Of a DNA stretch of 64,000 bases, positions 26,146-39,200 are shown piece after piece (position 1 is the stretch's first letter; each line of letters opens with the position of its first letter). The position numbers were made by a program, and so were the translations under genes. The stretch is taken from positions 2,509,591 through 2,573,590 of the forward strand of contig NW_025813837.1 in assembly GCF_021917145.1 (NCBI RefSeq). The letters run 5' to 3'. Below the pieces are notes generated by a model that was given only the letters and a program-made list of their open reading frames with translations, did no database searches and was not told where the DNA came from. The DNA is from Hypomesus transpacificus (Eukaryota; Chordata; Actinopteri; Osmeriformes; Osmeridae).

Positions 26146-28402
26146 AAAGCTCAGTCTGGTCAGATGAGGCCTCCACATTCCAAACGAGGCGTAGTACCCT
26201 TACAGATACCCAGCTCCAAATGGTCTTAACTCGTCTGCCTTCTACAGTTTTTAACATGGCTCCCCCACTGTGTTGTTCACTGGAAGCAGTAGAACATGCA
26301 AATGGATCTGCCTGTGGTCGTCATCACACGTCGGATGATAGTGGTATCTTGTGTTTGGAAACGTTTAAAGGAGGGCTTTTTCCCCCTCATTTGAATGGGG
26401 GAGAGGGAGAGGGAGGGAGGGGGGGAGAAATGGAGAGGGAGGCCTGGAGACAAACAAGGCCCAGGGCTCAGAGCTGAGCTGTCTCTGGGGTGCTCTGGGG
26501 TCTACAGGAAGTAGCACAGGAAGTGAAATGGCAATTTTCAAAACAAAACCTCCATGTTAGTTGAAGAGTGTTCTCGTCCCGCTTCGCTCTGTAACGGATC
26601 AGTAGAGTCAGACTGACGTTCGCTCTGAGATGACTCACGGAGGTGACCCCTCTAACGATTGATTTTATTAATGCTCAGTCATTGTTGTGGCGGCGGCCAT
26701 TGTCAGACACACGGTGCCTAGAGGCCGTCCCTGCTGTTGTGATGAGACGACTTGACTACTGTTTGAGCCAAGTCTCTCCCTGCCAGCATCACGAGTCAAA
26801 CCACAGATGCTTGTTGCAAAACAGGAAATTCTGCGACAGAGAGATTTTGAGAAGTTGTCCGAACAGACGCCTACATTAAATAGTTGGGGCGACTCCGGCA
26901 AGCAATTGACGGGTGACTTCCCAGGAATGTGGCAGTTAAAGTTTGTGTCCCATCTTGCACTTCTCTCATTAGCCCTGTCTACAGTTCAGGACATGCAACA
27001 CCAGACCAAAGGCCTGTTGTGACACATGCTCTGCTCTGGGAGGGCCTAAAAATACACAGTCACAGAGGGGTTCTCCAGGGTTGTAATAGGACCTGAAACA
27101 TGCTCCCAGATCAGCCCGACTCCAGGCCTTCAGCCTCGACCTTTGAACTCTACCACACTTTCTCTTCCCTTTCCTTTTTTTTTGTAGTTTTTGTTGGTTA
27201 CAGTGAGGGGAAAGAGCGGAACTACCACGTGCTAGGTATGACCTCAGGCTGAACATTTTTTCATTTCCTGCCGCCCACTTCCTCCTTCCAAGTCAGAACC
27301 CGTCGACAAGGTTGTGTTTGATTAAGTTCGATGACAAATCCTGTTCTTTCCCAACCTCTACCCCCCCACCCTCTTTGTCCCTCTCCCTTCTCTCTCTCTC
27401 TGCTTCTCTCTCTGCCCTTCTCTCTCTCCCTCTCTCCCTCCCCTGTCTCTCTCTGTCTCCCCAGTGAGAACAAGCCCAAGAATGGAGGGATCTGTGTGGC
27501 CAACCACACCTCCCCCATCGATGTCATCATCCTGGCCAGTGATGGCTGCTATGCAATGGTAACTTTATGCCGTCTCACCAGGCACAAGACTACAATCACA
27601 CGGCCAGCTGCCAGCGATGTAGACATGCCGTCTCGCAGTTTAACATTTAATAAACAATAACCGCCCTTAAACCGCCAAGAGCAAATTAAGCGACACTTTA
27701 TTTTAGTTATGACAGGTTCGTCAGGTTTATTATTTATCCCTGTGTGTTTGCATGAGCTTTGTTTTATTTACAACTTGACTGTGTCGCAGGTTGGTCAAAT
27801 ACATGGCGGTTTGATGGGAGTTATTCAGAAGTCCATGGTGAAGGCCTGCCCTCACATCTGGTTTGAACGCTCTGAAGTAAAAGACCGACACCTGGTGGCT
27901 AAAAGGTGGAGTTGCACATTGAAGTGCTTCTGTTTACAGTGGCTCTGTGAATCCCCCCCCCCACACACACACACACACCTACCCGGTGGAATGAGAAATC
28001 AGATTTAGCGTTTCTAATAAACTGTATCTTGTTTGGTGCAGATTGAGCGATCACGTCGAAGACAAGACCAAGCTTCCTATTTTAATATTCCCCGAGGGTA
28101 AGTTGTTTCTGGGTATCTGCTCTGCCACACATGAAGCGACGTGACTGGTCTTAGACTGGTGCTGTGTTTGGAACACGTGTCGTGTCTAATCGTCCTGTCC
28201 TCCCTGGCTGTTGCATCCCCAAGGTACCTGCATCAACAACACGTCAGTCATGATGTTTAAAAAAGGCAGCTTTGAAATTGGATCCACAGTCTACCCTGTC
28301 GCAATCAAGGTGAGGTGTGTGTGTGTAAAAGACATACAGTGTGTGTGTGTGTGTGTGTGTGTAAAAGACATACCGTGTGGGTGTGTGTAAAAGACATACA
28401 TA

Positions 28403-28458
<56 letters not shown>

Positions 28459-29150
28459 GACATACAGTGTGTGTGTGTGTCATTGAGAGACAGTACTCCT
28501 AACCCTTCTGCATCATGTCCCCGGTCTCTCAGTACGATCCCCGCTTTGGAGACGCCTTCTGGAACAGCAGCAAGTTCGGGATGGTCAGCTACCTGCTGAG
28601 GATGATGAGCAGCTGGGCCATTGTGTGCAGCGTGTGGTACCTGCCCCCCATGAGCAAGGAGGTCAGCCCTGCCCCCTACCTGCCCCCCTCCCCTACCCCC
28701 TCACCTGCCCCCCATGAGCAAGGAGGTCAGCCCTGCCCCCTACCTGCCCCCCTCCCCTGCCCCCTCACCTGCCCCCATGAGCAAGGAGGTCAGCCCTGCC
28801 CCCTACCTGCCCCCCTGCCCCCTACCTGCCCCCCCCCCTCCCCTGCCCCCTACCTGCCCCCCGCCCACGAGCGTGCTTGTTTACCTGGGTCCACCAGGGA
28901 TTGCATTTGGGAAATGCAAATGACACTTGGAGAGGGATTTCAAATCCGAAGCCACTCAGCCAGCGTTGAGGCTGTGGCGGCGGCCATCTTTTGATTTTAA
29001 AGAAATGTTATTCAAAGTGGCTTTCGCTGATTTCCCTAATGTGTCTGGGCCTCATGGGCAAGTCATTCCAGGGTTGGGGGAGAAAAAGCGATCATGAATA
29101 AGCTTTTGCTAGGCACATAGACCTCGATGTTAGCCAGTGGAGTTCAGGTT

Positions 29151-29189
<39 letters not shown>

Positions 29190-30022
29190 ATTACAATTCC
29201 ACTGCGCTCCATGCCAGCCAGGCACAGCTCCTGAACAACAGGAAAGAGAGGGGAACCACCCACCCCTTTCCAGAACAGAGAGCGTGTGAGGCAGGGCCCA
29301 AACGGGCCCCAGTGCCCTGACCGTACATAGACCCCCATGCTGATGTGGAAAGCAGAGAGGAAGGCAAGTCACTCTCTCTATTTCTCTCACTCTCTGAATG
29401 TCAGTCGGATGAGCGCAGTGGGCCGCGAATCAGGTCTCTGGCCTGCCCTTTGATCAGTTTTTCCACTGCACTGAGCCCCCTCCTCCCCCTCCTCCTCCCT
29501 GGTCATGAGGGATCTCACTGCCGAATCATTAGCCTCCATATTTAGTCTCCTTCGGGGAGACCTTCCTGATGCAATTCAAAAGGGAGGGAATCTATTCTGA
29601 TCAACGGTTTTACGTAACGTAAAACCTAGCTACGTGCTAACTCCCAGGTACTCCCCCAGGATGTGTGATGTGTGGTTAATAAAGCTGAGCGTCCGGGCCT
29701 GACTCGTGTCTCCTCTGTTCCGAGCAGGAGGGAGAGGACGCGGTGCAGTTCGCCAACCGCGTGAAGTCGGCTATCGCCAGGCAGGGAGGTCTGGTCGACC
29801 TGCTATGGTGAGCAAGGCGGTCGCACGCCCCGGCAAACTCTACGATTACAACTCTCACAACGGTGGGAGATGAGTCGTGACCTTTGCTTGATCTCTTTGT
29901 TTTGTTTTTTTAGGGATGGAGGTTTGAAACGAGGAAAGGTAAAAGATACCTTTAAAGAGGAGCAGCAGAAGCTATACAGCAAAATGCTCGTAGGAACACA
30001 AGAGGACCGTAGTCGTTCTTGA
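20599..30022 (+). CDS. gpat4: Glycerol-3-phosphate acyltransferase 4 (AGPAT6)
   Basis: GPAT4 is an ER and lipid-droplet membrane enzyme that acylates glycerol-3-phosphate, the first step of triglyceride and phospholipid synthesis. Twelve coding exons read 20599-20760, 23531-23600, 23691-23991, 25531-25605, 25733-25822, 27465-27558, 27790-27905, 28042-28097, 28224-28309, 28533-28661, 29728-29807 and 29914-30022. They close to 455 residues (human 456). An N-terminal membrane segment (about 8-40) is followed by [19 protein letters not shown]. Two hydrophobic stretches (about 150-200) come before the catalytic motif NHTSPID (His247, Asp252) and FPEGTC (319-324). The end [17 protein letters not shown] is as in human. 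Intron 4 holds a 21-copy minisatellite starting 10 bases after the donor. The 3' end of exon 11 is triplicated in the genome. It neighbours GINS4 and NKX6-3 in human as well. Confidence 0.97.
24001..24357 (+). repeat. 17-nt minisatellite, 21 copies, in gpat4 intron 4
   Basis: Exactly 21 head-to-tail units of ctagcctctctccccag, most identical, with diverged units at the ends and a few inside. The array starts nine bases after the exon 4 boundary (23991). The leftmost units (ctagcctcacgcaccag) resemble the donor flank gtacgccag, suggesting growth from the donor side. Each unit is a pyrimidine run ending in CAG, like a 3' splice site. There are no spacers, so it is not a CRISPR array. Confidence 0.95.
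24681..24785 (-). repeat. SINE-like repeat with LINE-type tail, in gpat4 intron 4
   Basis: Reverse-strand relative of the element at 3052-3151, sharing the body (tgcataggtcac, aagagagagctttacaaaag on plus) and the tail (catttagcagacgctttta). The body is unlike the tRNA-derived SINE heads of the window, but the tail is shared. Confidence 0.75.
28310..28484 (+). repeat. Compound GT repeat in gpat4 intron 10
   Basis: GT runs of differing length are separated by four copies of a short unit taaaagacata. This is a microsatellite inside a minisatellite, directly after the exon 10 donor and about 50 bases before exon 11. Confidence 0.92.
28641..28870 (+). repeat. Tandem triplication covering the end of gpat4 exon 11 and its donor
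   Basis: A unit of 63-64 bases is repeated three times with decay at the right. It contains the last 21 coding bases of exon 11 (encoding LPPMSKE), the donor gag|gtcagc and a C-rich intron flank. Donor copies fall after 28661, 28725 and 28788. The first gives the conserved protein. Use of the second or third would add 64 or 127 bases and shift the frame. Confidence 0.88.
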
Positions 30023-33000
30023 GGAGAAAAACCTGTCTGAAGAGGGGCGGATTCCTCTCACTGGGCACTGCCGGACTGACGGTCTGCTTTCCACGGGAGG
30101 GTCGAAACCTCCCCCCTCCCACGCTCACCCCCACCCTTGACATCAGGAATTTCTCCTGTTGCTTCCTCGGTCCTTGCCTCCGCCTGGCATATCATATCCT
30201 CATAACTGTCCCACTCCAGTCCGAGCTTAACTCTCCCTGTGTTGTCGACGGTGGATTTTGTCACTGTGGCGCGCGCTACACGCGCAAGAAAACTGTGGGG
30301 TCTTCCGTCGTGACGGACTGTCTTTTTGCGAGACAAATGTATTTGTTTGAATTCATGTGCTGGTTTTAAGTCTGTTCTTTTTTCTTTTTCTTTCATGTTT
30401 TGCAGTTATTCTTGCAATGGTTCTAAGCAGCTGTTATATGACCAGAGACAGAGAGGTGGGGTAGGTAATAGTGGAAAGGGTGTAATAAAGGGAAACTGGT
30501 GACCATGTCAGGAAGTGAATGTCTTGCAATCTGCCACGTTTACGTCCCTCATGCCATGCCCAGTTTTTTTTTTATTGTTGACTTTTGTTTTAAGCGTTTA
30601 AATCCCCATGTAGAATAATCACAGGGGAGCCCAGATTCTGTGTTCATTAGTGCTTCTCTCCATGGAATGTGGAGATTTGTTCACGTTATGAAATGGAGAA
30701 GGGCGTTACTTCATGGCAGGGAAAGGGGTCTGGCCCTCTGTATGAAACATGTTACAGACCCCCCCTCTCTCCTCCTACTATGCCATTGAACTGGGAGGCT
30801 TTCTAAGCCCCCCCCCCCCCCCCCCCCCCCCTATATGTTTCAGACACAGATTAGCTTTCTTACTAAGCAGCAAACTAATTTCAATTAACGTCCCCACTGT
30901 TTGTGAGTTACGACATGGTTGTAACATGTCATTACCCCTTATGTATGTGATGTAAAATATATAAACATGCCCCCCCACCACCACAAACCCTAATAATTTA
31001 TTAATACTTCCACTTCTTAAACGGACCTCTGGGGCTCGTTTATTGTAGGAATTGTCTTGCCAAATCCTTTTGACCTTCCTCTGCTCTTGTTTTCGTCTGC
31101 CATCTTTCCCCTGCTCTGCGGCACCTTGGTGGAGTGAAAGCGTAGCTGTAGTTCTCTCTGGCCTCTGAGGTTGTGTAGGGAAATGTTGAGAGAGATTGTA
31201 CTATGCCTCTTTAATAATAGGTCACGATGGTAGAACGACCTGTTACGGGCAAGGGTATAGATGACATGTAACCAATACACACACAAAAAAGATTCCAAGG
31301 AGGAGTCTGTGCAAATTTGATTGATTTGGAAAGATCGCATTGAGATTTGTTGCTGGCATTCACTTGGGTCCTTTCAGGATTCCTGTTTTGTATACAAACA
31401 AACAGTAGGCAAAGTAAGACTTTGAACCCATTAAGAGACGGCCAGATGGAAATAACATGCAGGCCAGCTCGCTGGTCAGTTTGCCAGTAGTGGGGCAAAT
31501 GTGAGTGTTGACGGTGCATTTCATCCTGTAGCAGAGTGCTAACTCTGTATTGTTGACTTGACTCATTGCTTGGTAACCTGTTGAAGACCCATAGCCATCC
31601 AAGTCATTCCCATGACTCTTGACATCATTCATAATAAACCCTCTGTTTAAATAAGGTTTCCAGAGTTTTAATTGGTTTAAATGTAGCCTACAAAACACGA
31701 TCCTCTGGTGTCTTTCTGATAGGAGCTATGGCAACTGAGAAGAAACCTTAACGTTGATAGTGGTGAGGGAAGAAAGCTTCTCTTTGAGAGTTTTCTTGAT
31801 TCTGCGTCGATCCCATTAGTTTACAGCACACGCAAGGACATGTTGTCCCCGCCAGAACCGTCTTCGAGCTTGGCTAAGTTATCGCTAGCGGTTCTTTTGG
31901 GAGCCTATCCAGAACCCAGCTTGTGTCCGAGGCGAGCGGTGACAAACTACCTCAGACTGCTTTCAGTGGTTTTCCTTTTAGGTAGTGGGGGGGGGGGGAG
32001 GGGTGTTTTGTATTCACGACTGATGAAAACACGATATTCTCAAGCCCCAGTGAGCTGCAAGAGCTCCGAATGGATGCAGTGGATAAAGCACACAAAGCCT
32101 AGAGGAGACGCAGGAGGAAGCAGGGAGAAACCCTGAAAGGTTGGTTGTGTAAACCATCCCATGGTTCAACAGCTCACTGCCAGCGCCATGGAGAGGCTGG
32201 CTAAGGCCTCAATAAGGTTTCCCCTCAAGGCTCATTTACACGCCGACATAACAACCCAGTGCTGTTTCGTGCAGTAGGTCTCCAAATATACCTGCACTGC
32301 ATAGGGTCATACTGGTGTACACCCGAGAACAACAATACAAGCTTTTAAAACAAGGGTAAACCTACCTGTGGAGCACATTGAAAAAAATGTTTTCTACAGA
32401 GCTTCAGAAACTTGAGGGTTTTAACCAATGTGATGGGCATGCATCCATGGAAAATAAATGATTGTTAAATTAAATCAATTGGATTTAAAAAGGCTGTCCC
32501 ATGATAAAAATGAAAAAACGTAAATGAGTTACAATAGGCTATTTGGATCAGAATCTATTTGTTAATAAATGTAGGCTATCCTAAAAAGGCCTAGTTTTTT
32601 TTAAATTCTGATCTATAAACCGCAATTTGAATCGTGATTAGATGTTTCCAACATGACAGGCCTATGCCACAATCATTGTTATATAAACGGTCTGAATATT
32701 CAGTATGCAATTGTTTCATCAATCTGAATACAACTATTAAAAGTTACAATTCCAATGCTGAATAATATATGGTTGATTGAAAATCGCTGTAACTTGACAA
32801 CAAGGTTAGTTACACTTGCAGTAGGCCTACTGTACTACAGTAGCCCACACGGCAATAACTGGGCGGAGCTCTGAGTTCAAGACATTACACTGACAACTGC
32901 TTTATGTTGTTCCGACAGAGAACTCTACGGGCAATAGCAGACGCTGCACAGTCCAAGGTTTAAGTCCGTTAAGAACCTGTAGTCCAATTACTCTGAAGAG

Positions 33001-33283
33001 AGATGAAAATCCTTTCCTGCGATCCCACAGTCGACATTGGAGATTAGACCTGCTCAAGGAAATAGCGTGAAGACGATAGACGACAACCCGCCATGAGCGG
33101 ACAAATTTGAACAGCAGACAAATCGTCAAAATGATCAATGCGTACGTTTGGGCAATAATTATCTCAGTTTTTAGATATCGAGGCCTGTTCAATAGATTTC
33201 CTTCCCGGTAAACTAGGGCGTAGCATTCGATCAGCTCGCGCAGGAGTTCCTTCTTGGACTATTTCTGGAATTTGATCGTTATC
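30023..33283. other. gpat4 3' UTR and upstream region of the INPP5A-like gene
   Basis: The first ~470 bases are likely gpat4 3' UTR up to the AATAAA at 30484. Beyond lie a C-run (about 30810-30832), a G-run (about 31987-31999) and AT-rich sequence without a recognisable exon. Minus-strand open frames of 100-110 codons at 31017-31698 overlap one another and resemble nothing I know. The promoter of the INPP5A-like gene should lie in the last few hundred bases. Confidence 0.5.
30484..30489 (+). terminator. Candidate poly(A) signal of gpat4
   Basis: AATAAA lies 462 bases after the stop codon. Longer 3' UTRs cannot be excluded. Confidence 0.45.
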
Positions 33284-36200
33284 ATGGAAACGTACACTGA
33301 CGTCTTACTGGTCACCGCAAATGTTGGATCCTTATTTGACAATGTAAGTGATACATTCTGCTCCTGTATTCCGTTTCGCATTTCCCCTATAGCCATCCTG
33401 CGAGTTAGGCTACATATAACGTTCAGACGCATCCAAAATCACATGGTTGCCTAATTCATGCAATTTAGAAACGGCTTGCATTATCGCTGCATTTTTCATT
33501 CCCACAAGACCAAGGCCGGAGACCTTCACAAATATATAGTTTTTTACTTTGCAATAACAAAAGTTGGGAAGATAAAGGCCTGGGTGTAAAAAGCGAGTTT
33601 ATTTCAACAGTCTGCATGAGACCCTGTAACTTTGTTGTTGCTTCATTCTCAGAGCTGCGCTGAAATGCGCGCGTGATACGTTTTTGATTTAATCAATAAA
33701 TACAAATCGTTATGTGAGCTTACACAGTGCGTGCCCGTGTCTACACTTGTACTACCACGCTTTCTTCAGGAAAGTTAGTTTTTGTACGTCATTCTCACAT
33801 CAGTTCCGTCAAAGAAGAACCTACCTATGCGCCACGGCTGGTAGTAAGATACAGGAAATTGACAGACAGCGCATTGTTTAAATCTATTCCCGCGAAAGAG
33901 CTGTGTGCAAGTTGGCCTTTGCCAAGTTGGTTGGTGTACTACAGCAGAAATACCTACAACCCGATTATTATTCATTCGACTTTTTATCATGACAGTTAAT
34001 TTTCCAGATACAAACTGTTTAAACAATGGAGAGTGAAAGCATAGGGTAATAATCTTGTAAAACGTTTCCAGTAGGCTGTTTTGCTTCAGAATCAAAACCC
34101 AATGCCTGACAGGCCTCTAACACGACCAAGCTTCTTCTCGTATAGTGACGGGGACGGAGCTAGACTCATGGAAATTTGGCTCAGGACCACGTTTCCGTTT
34201 GCCATATCTGGCACCGATGAAAACATGTCAGATCCCATTGTGGGAGACAATGTAAACAGATGAATATCGTCCCCAGGCGGTTTGATACTCATGGCCCCCC
34301 AGACGTAGCCTAGATAAACAAATGTTTGCAAATGTTTTTCCAGGCACCATTTTCTTCTAAGTTAAAAAACATCTTTTAAGCCTTTGAAATTATGTAAGAA
34401 TTCTAATTCGTATCGTAAATTACCATTATTAATCATTGTCAGGCTACAACTCAAGTCAACCCTTTCCCCATCACAAAAAGGTATTGCTAAAAAACTTTAA
34501 TATCGAACCAGAGGCGTAGACACATTTTACTGGGGAGGGGTAGGGGGGGCAGTGTTTAATCAGAGGGGCACATTAAAAAACGGAAACAAATGATATTTAA
34601 ACATTAAATACTTTAATTTAGCTTTACATTAAAAACATACAAACGGCTCTGGCTCTACATCTTCCAGCTCCGCCTTGGGTTCAGAACACTTGTTTTATTT
34701 ATGTCTTTACTTAGCACCCCCATCCCAGAACCATCCTAGTCATAGTTTTTGCCTCTGCTTTTTAGAGTAGGTTATTTTATGGTCCTATTTTATTACCTTA
34801 TGGTCCTTTTCCGTTCATTTTCCCTCCTGTAACATTATAAAAACTGTTGAAACTGTTGGACAATTCTGTCGACAGATACCACACCCATATGATAAAGTAG
34901 CTAATGTGTTAGCTTTTCATTTAGGCAACTTTGATACAGGCTATTAGCCGTGTGTCACGTTTGGGCCTGACACGTGGATTGTGCGTGAGGTAGTCAGGTG
35001 GCTGAGCGGTTAGGGAATCGGGCTAGTAATCAGAAGGTTGCTGGTTCGATTCCCAGCCGTGCCAAATGACATTGGGTCCTTGGGCAAGGCACTTCACCCT
35101 ACTTGCCTCGGGGGAATGTCCCTGTACTTACTGTAAGTCGCACTGGATAAGAGCGTCTGCTAAATGACTAAATGTATATGTGCGTGAGATACCCTCCCTT
35201 AAGGTCAGTGGGCGAGAGACTTGCTGTCACTTGGCCATGCAAATACACTATGCAAAGGTACGCCAGTCACACTGCTGTCTGTAGGCCCGGCAGAAGCCTG
35301 CACACTGTTCTAGGTCGTTGGCCGTTTCCCAGGAAATCCCAGGAGACCAGAAATTCAACTTTTCCACTTGCTGTCTGATTATAATCAGTTGGGTGTGCTG
35401 CCAACATGGACCATTTACCATTTGTAAATACTTGGACGACCTTACTTTGTGTAGCTCATGGCTGTAAACCATGGTTGATCAGCTGCATGATTGACAACTG
35501 TGACACAAATCAAGCAGATCTTCAAAAATGTTCAAATACTTTATTTTCTTCGACTTCTGTTAGTGACCCAACTTAGCTGTATGCATTTTGTTTTCCATAA
35601 ACATATGAAAAACTTCTGAAGTATACACACATTTGTACTGAATTCCATAGTCTTGTTTATAGAGCACTTGTAAAGTTAATGTTTAACATAAATCTTCCTT
35701 TTATAACCAATCTGGGTAGGATTGGCCAGAATGGTTTACCAGACAGGGGTGTTTTGTTTATTTGCTTGCTTAGCTCATACAAGTTTGATGGCCTTCACTA
35801 TCGGGTCATCATCTATTATGAAACATGTCCAGCGATCTGTAGAGAATGATGTCTGGAACATTAGCATGAGGACTCTTAAAATATTTATATTAAGTTAATT
35901 AATATTTATATTGAGTCCTGCAACGTCAGTTTACAGTTGTCTGTATTTATTTGTTTAAACTGTTGGGTTTGTGGCACATTGTTTAATGACGAGTTGATGT
36001 GTTTAAGACAGGGCTTTTCAATGTTTTGGGGCCAGGGACCCTTTACCAAGGACCCCCCAGCATCTTTGCTCTTAAATGGACACAATATGCTTGTTTTATT
36101 GGTGCAAATGTTCCCCATCTGTGGATTATTTTTATATTTTTCCCTTTTAAATGATACAGCACAATTTTACAATGTTATAATTTATGGTCGTTTCTGATCT

Positions 36201-39200
36201 TCAGATATTCTCTCCTTCTATCCACAGGTCGGCGAGATCCAGAGTGAGTGGTTACGAGAGTTCTTCACGGTGAGTTTGGGACCTTTCGTCTTCACGCTAA
36301 TAGAACAGACAGGTCCTCCGAAATGTCTCTGTAACTGTGCAGTCGGCATCATTCCTCACGAGTTAAGTATGACATGATTTTTTTTTTTTTACTTCTTCAC
36401 CCTGTCTCCATGGGAACAGACTGTTCACAACCTCAAGCCGCGGTTTGTGGCGTTGCACTTCCAGGAAGTGGGGGGAAAGGACTACATGGTCAACATGGGC
36501 CACGCTGAACACTTCTTCTGGTACGGAGACCAAACCAAAATATGACCAAACTTCCCTCCAAAAATACAGCTTGACGTCAATGACGAGATTTTGTAATTCT
36601 GTACAGTTTGGTGTTCTCTATTCTTACTATGATTATTTTACTTACTGTCGATAAACAATTTGAAAATCTTTTCCTCATTTCATTTTCTGGCTTTAGGACC
36701 ATTGAGACCAGTGAGGAGATGAGGGATTTTGACCGAGTTTGCATCTATGTTGACAACCACTTCAAGGCAGTGGACAGTTTCACTGTGAGTATTGTAGTGA
36801 GATTAACAAGGTCTAGATTGACTTCATATGGTCGCTGGTGTATGTTAAGATAAGATAATATATACCTTTATGTTACAGCATTGCATGTAACACATGGGGT
36901 TAACATTACTGCTGTGATCCTTAACTAGTCTGTGTCAGAGTGTACCCAAATTAGTTTCTTGAAAACGTCTCACGTGACTTGTGTTGTTGAGTGTAGTTTG
37001 TCTGTATAGCCACAAGATGGAGCTGTGCCCCTAATAAGCATGCTTGGGGTTCCTAATAGATCCATGCTACCTAATATATTTTTAGACAGAGAAACAGAGG
37101 GATTTGTTGGCAAATATTGTATAATAGAGCACACATGTCCAGTTACAGCCAACACATCTTAAATATTGATTTTGGGTCATCTCTGCTGCATGGACAAATA
37201 AAGAGAGTTCATTTCCTGTTACTAGCTTGTTCAAACTGAAATATGAATTGCGAAGCCTAGAATCATTGCAATGCTCTCCTTAAGTATGTTGTAAAACGGT
37301 TGGATCATTCAAACCCAATTTTAAACATGAATGATCAGGGGTTTCAAAGTTTGACGTGATAGTCGTTGTACTCATACAGTGGTACTGTTTACAGTTTAGA
37401 AACATTTAGAAGTCAAGGAAGGGGACGTAGAGCTTCCTTTCTCAATGGAGTAACAGCTCCTTTTGTCTGTCACGAACAAGTCCATCATAGACACATAGCT
37501 TGTCGACTGTTGATGTAGTGTAATGTAAGTTTAACCTTACTCTGTGGTAAGAGACTGTGGTCATCTCAGTTAAAACCTTTGGAAAGCACCTTTGGCTAGT
37601 GACAGCCTTCATATAACTGACATCTATCCCAAAGATGTAGTATGAGCCTTGTTCTTGGAGAGCAACCCAGCGAGAGCCCAGTCAGAGGCGAGGTGTTTAA
37701 AGGCAGGTTTATACACTGCCTGTGAGCTGGGCCCAGGTTTCACATCCTCATCCATCCTCTGGGCTCGCTCCTCTCCTTCTGAGCAGCGCTCCAGTGCACT
37801 GGAGAATTAGAAAGCAGTGAGGAGACCGTCGGGCCTCATGGACACTGTCTCAATCTCCAGCCCTGTCAACCCACCTCCCACCAGACCTCACGTCCTCTCG
37901 TGGTTTATGTTTTGCTCCCCCCCCCCCCCCTCTCTCTTTCTGTCTCCAGTTATCCCACAAGGCAAGGGCAAGGCTCGTTTGTGTACGAAACATTCTGACT
38001 TGGAAAGATGCTGTGTTCGAAAAAAGTCACCCCCCCCACTCACAACACGGTTGTGCGGCACAGTGTTACTGGTGTTATTAACCCCTACCCCACCCAGGTG
38101 AGACCCTGCCCAGGAGCCCTGACTGTGGGGGGTCAGTGGGTCGGCCCAGTCTGAGGTGTGTGAGATGGTTGGAGGAAAGTCAATGGCCAGGTGTTGGGGG
38201 AAGACAGGCCAAAGTCAATCAATTTAACTCTAGATTAAAACTATTGATCCCGCCCCCATTTGTAAACAATAAATAAAGGGGGGAGAGGAGGAGCCGACAG
38301 CTGGGGCTATGTTTCTCCTGAGCTGGGGGTGTCTGATCCCCCCCCCCCCCTTCCGTGGACTGTAGCCCCCCCCCCCCCCCCCCTCCTCCCTTTCATGCCT
38401 TATTCTCATTTCGCCCGTGCCACCTGGATTGATTTTCCATTTGTTTCCTCTTGGCTGTGGATCATCATCTCTCTGGCCAGGAGTGGGTGTGAAGGTGGGG
38501 GTGGGTTCTGGGAGGCAGGGGGGCTCAGTGTGTGGAGAAGTGCTGTGAGAAAAGGGGAGTTGGGGAGGGCTGGTGGTGGGCAAGCTCGCATGCATTCCCC
38601 AGTACAAATGGTTTTTTGATAAAAAAAATCACTTGTAAGTCAATATTTTTTTATTAAACACTGCACAAACGTGATTGATGAAGATAGGTGCTTGGCAGAG
38701 TATGCCGAGGAGAACGTTTCTCTGTCTGTGTGTGTGCACGCGTGTAGGTGTGTTTGTGTGTGTGTGTATCACAAAACAACTTTAGGTTACACCCCCCTGG
38801 AAGTGCCTGGCTTGCCCACCCTCTTTTTAACATAAACTTTGTCCAGATCACCTATTCCAGTTACAGCAGTATAACTCCATTACCTCAATAACAGGTCCCA
38901 GATAACCTTTCCGTATGAATCTGCCATAACAACCCCCACCCTAACCCCTCCACAGTTTAGACAAGTTGGTCCCTAATCGCTGGCCACTGGGGCTGGTCAC
39001 AAGGACAGCTCGGGCCTATTAAAGAACGGTGGCGCTTGGCGGGTGAGACGAATGTTCTCTTCAGGGAGAGATCTCTCATGCCGGGGTCTGAGGGGGGGGG
39101 GGGGGGGGGGGGGGGGCACTGGCCGTCACGCCCCGGGGCCCCCGGGGGGGCGCGTTGATCCGTCTTCGTCCTGGAGTCACAGGCAGGGTGGGAGCAGACA

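Noticed and set aside
31017-31698. Three overlapping minus-strand frames between gpat4 and the INPP5A-like gene
   Set aside because: They are in different frames, have no recognisable motifs and no consistent exon borders.
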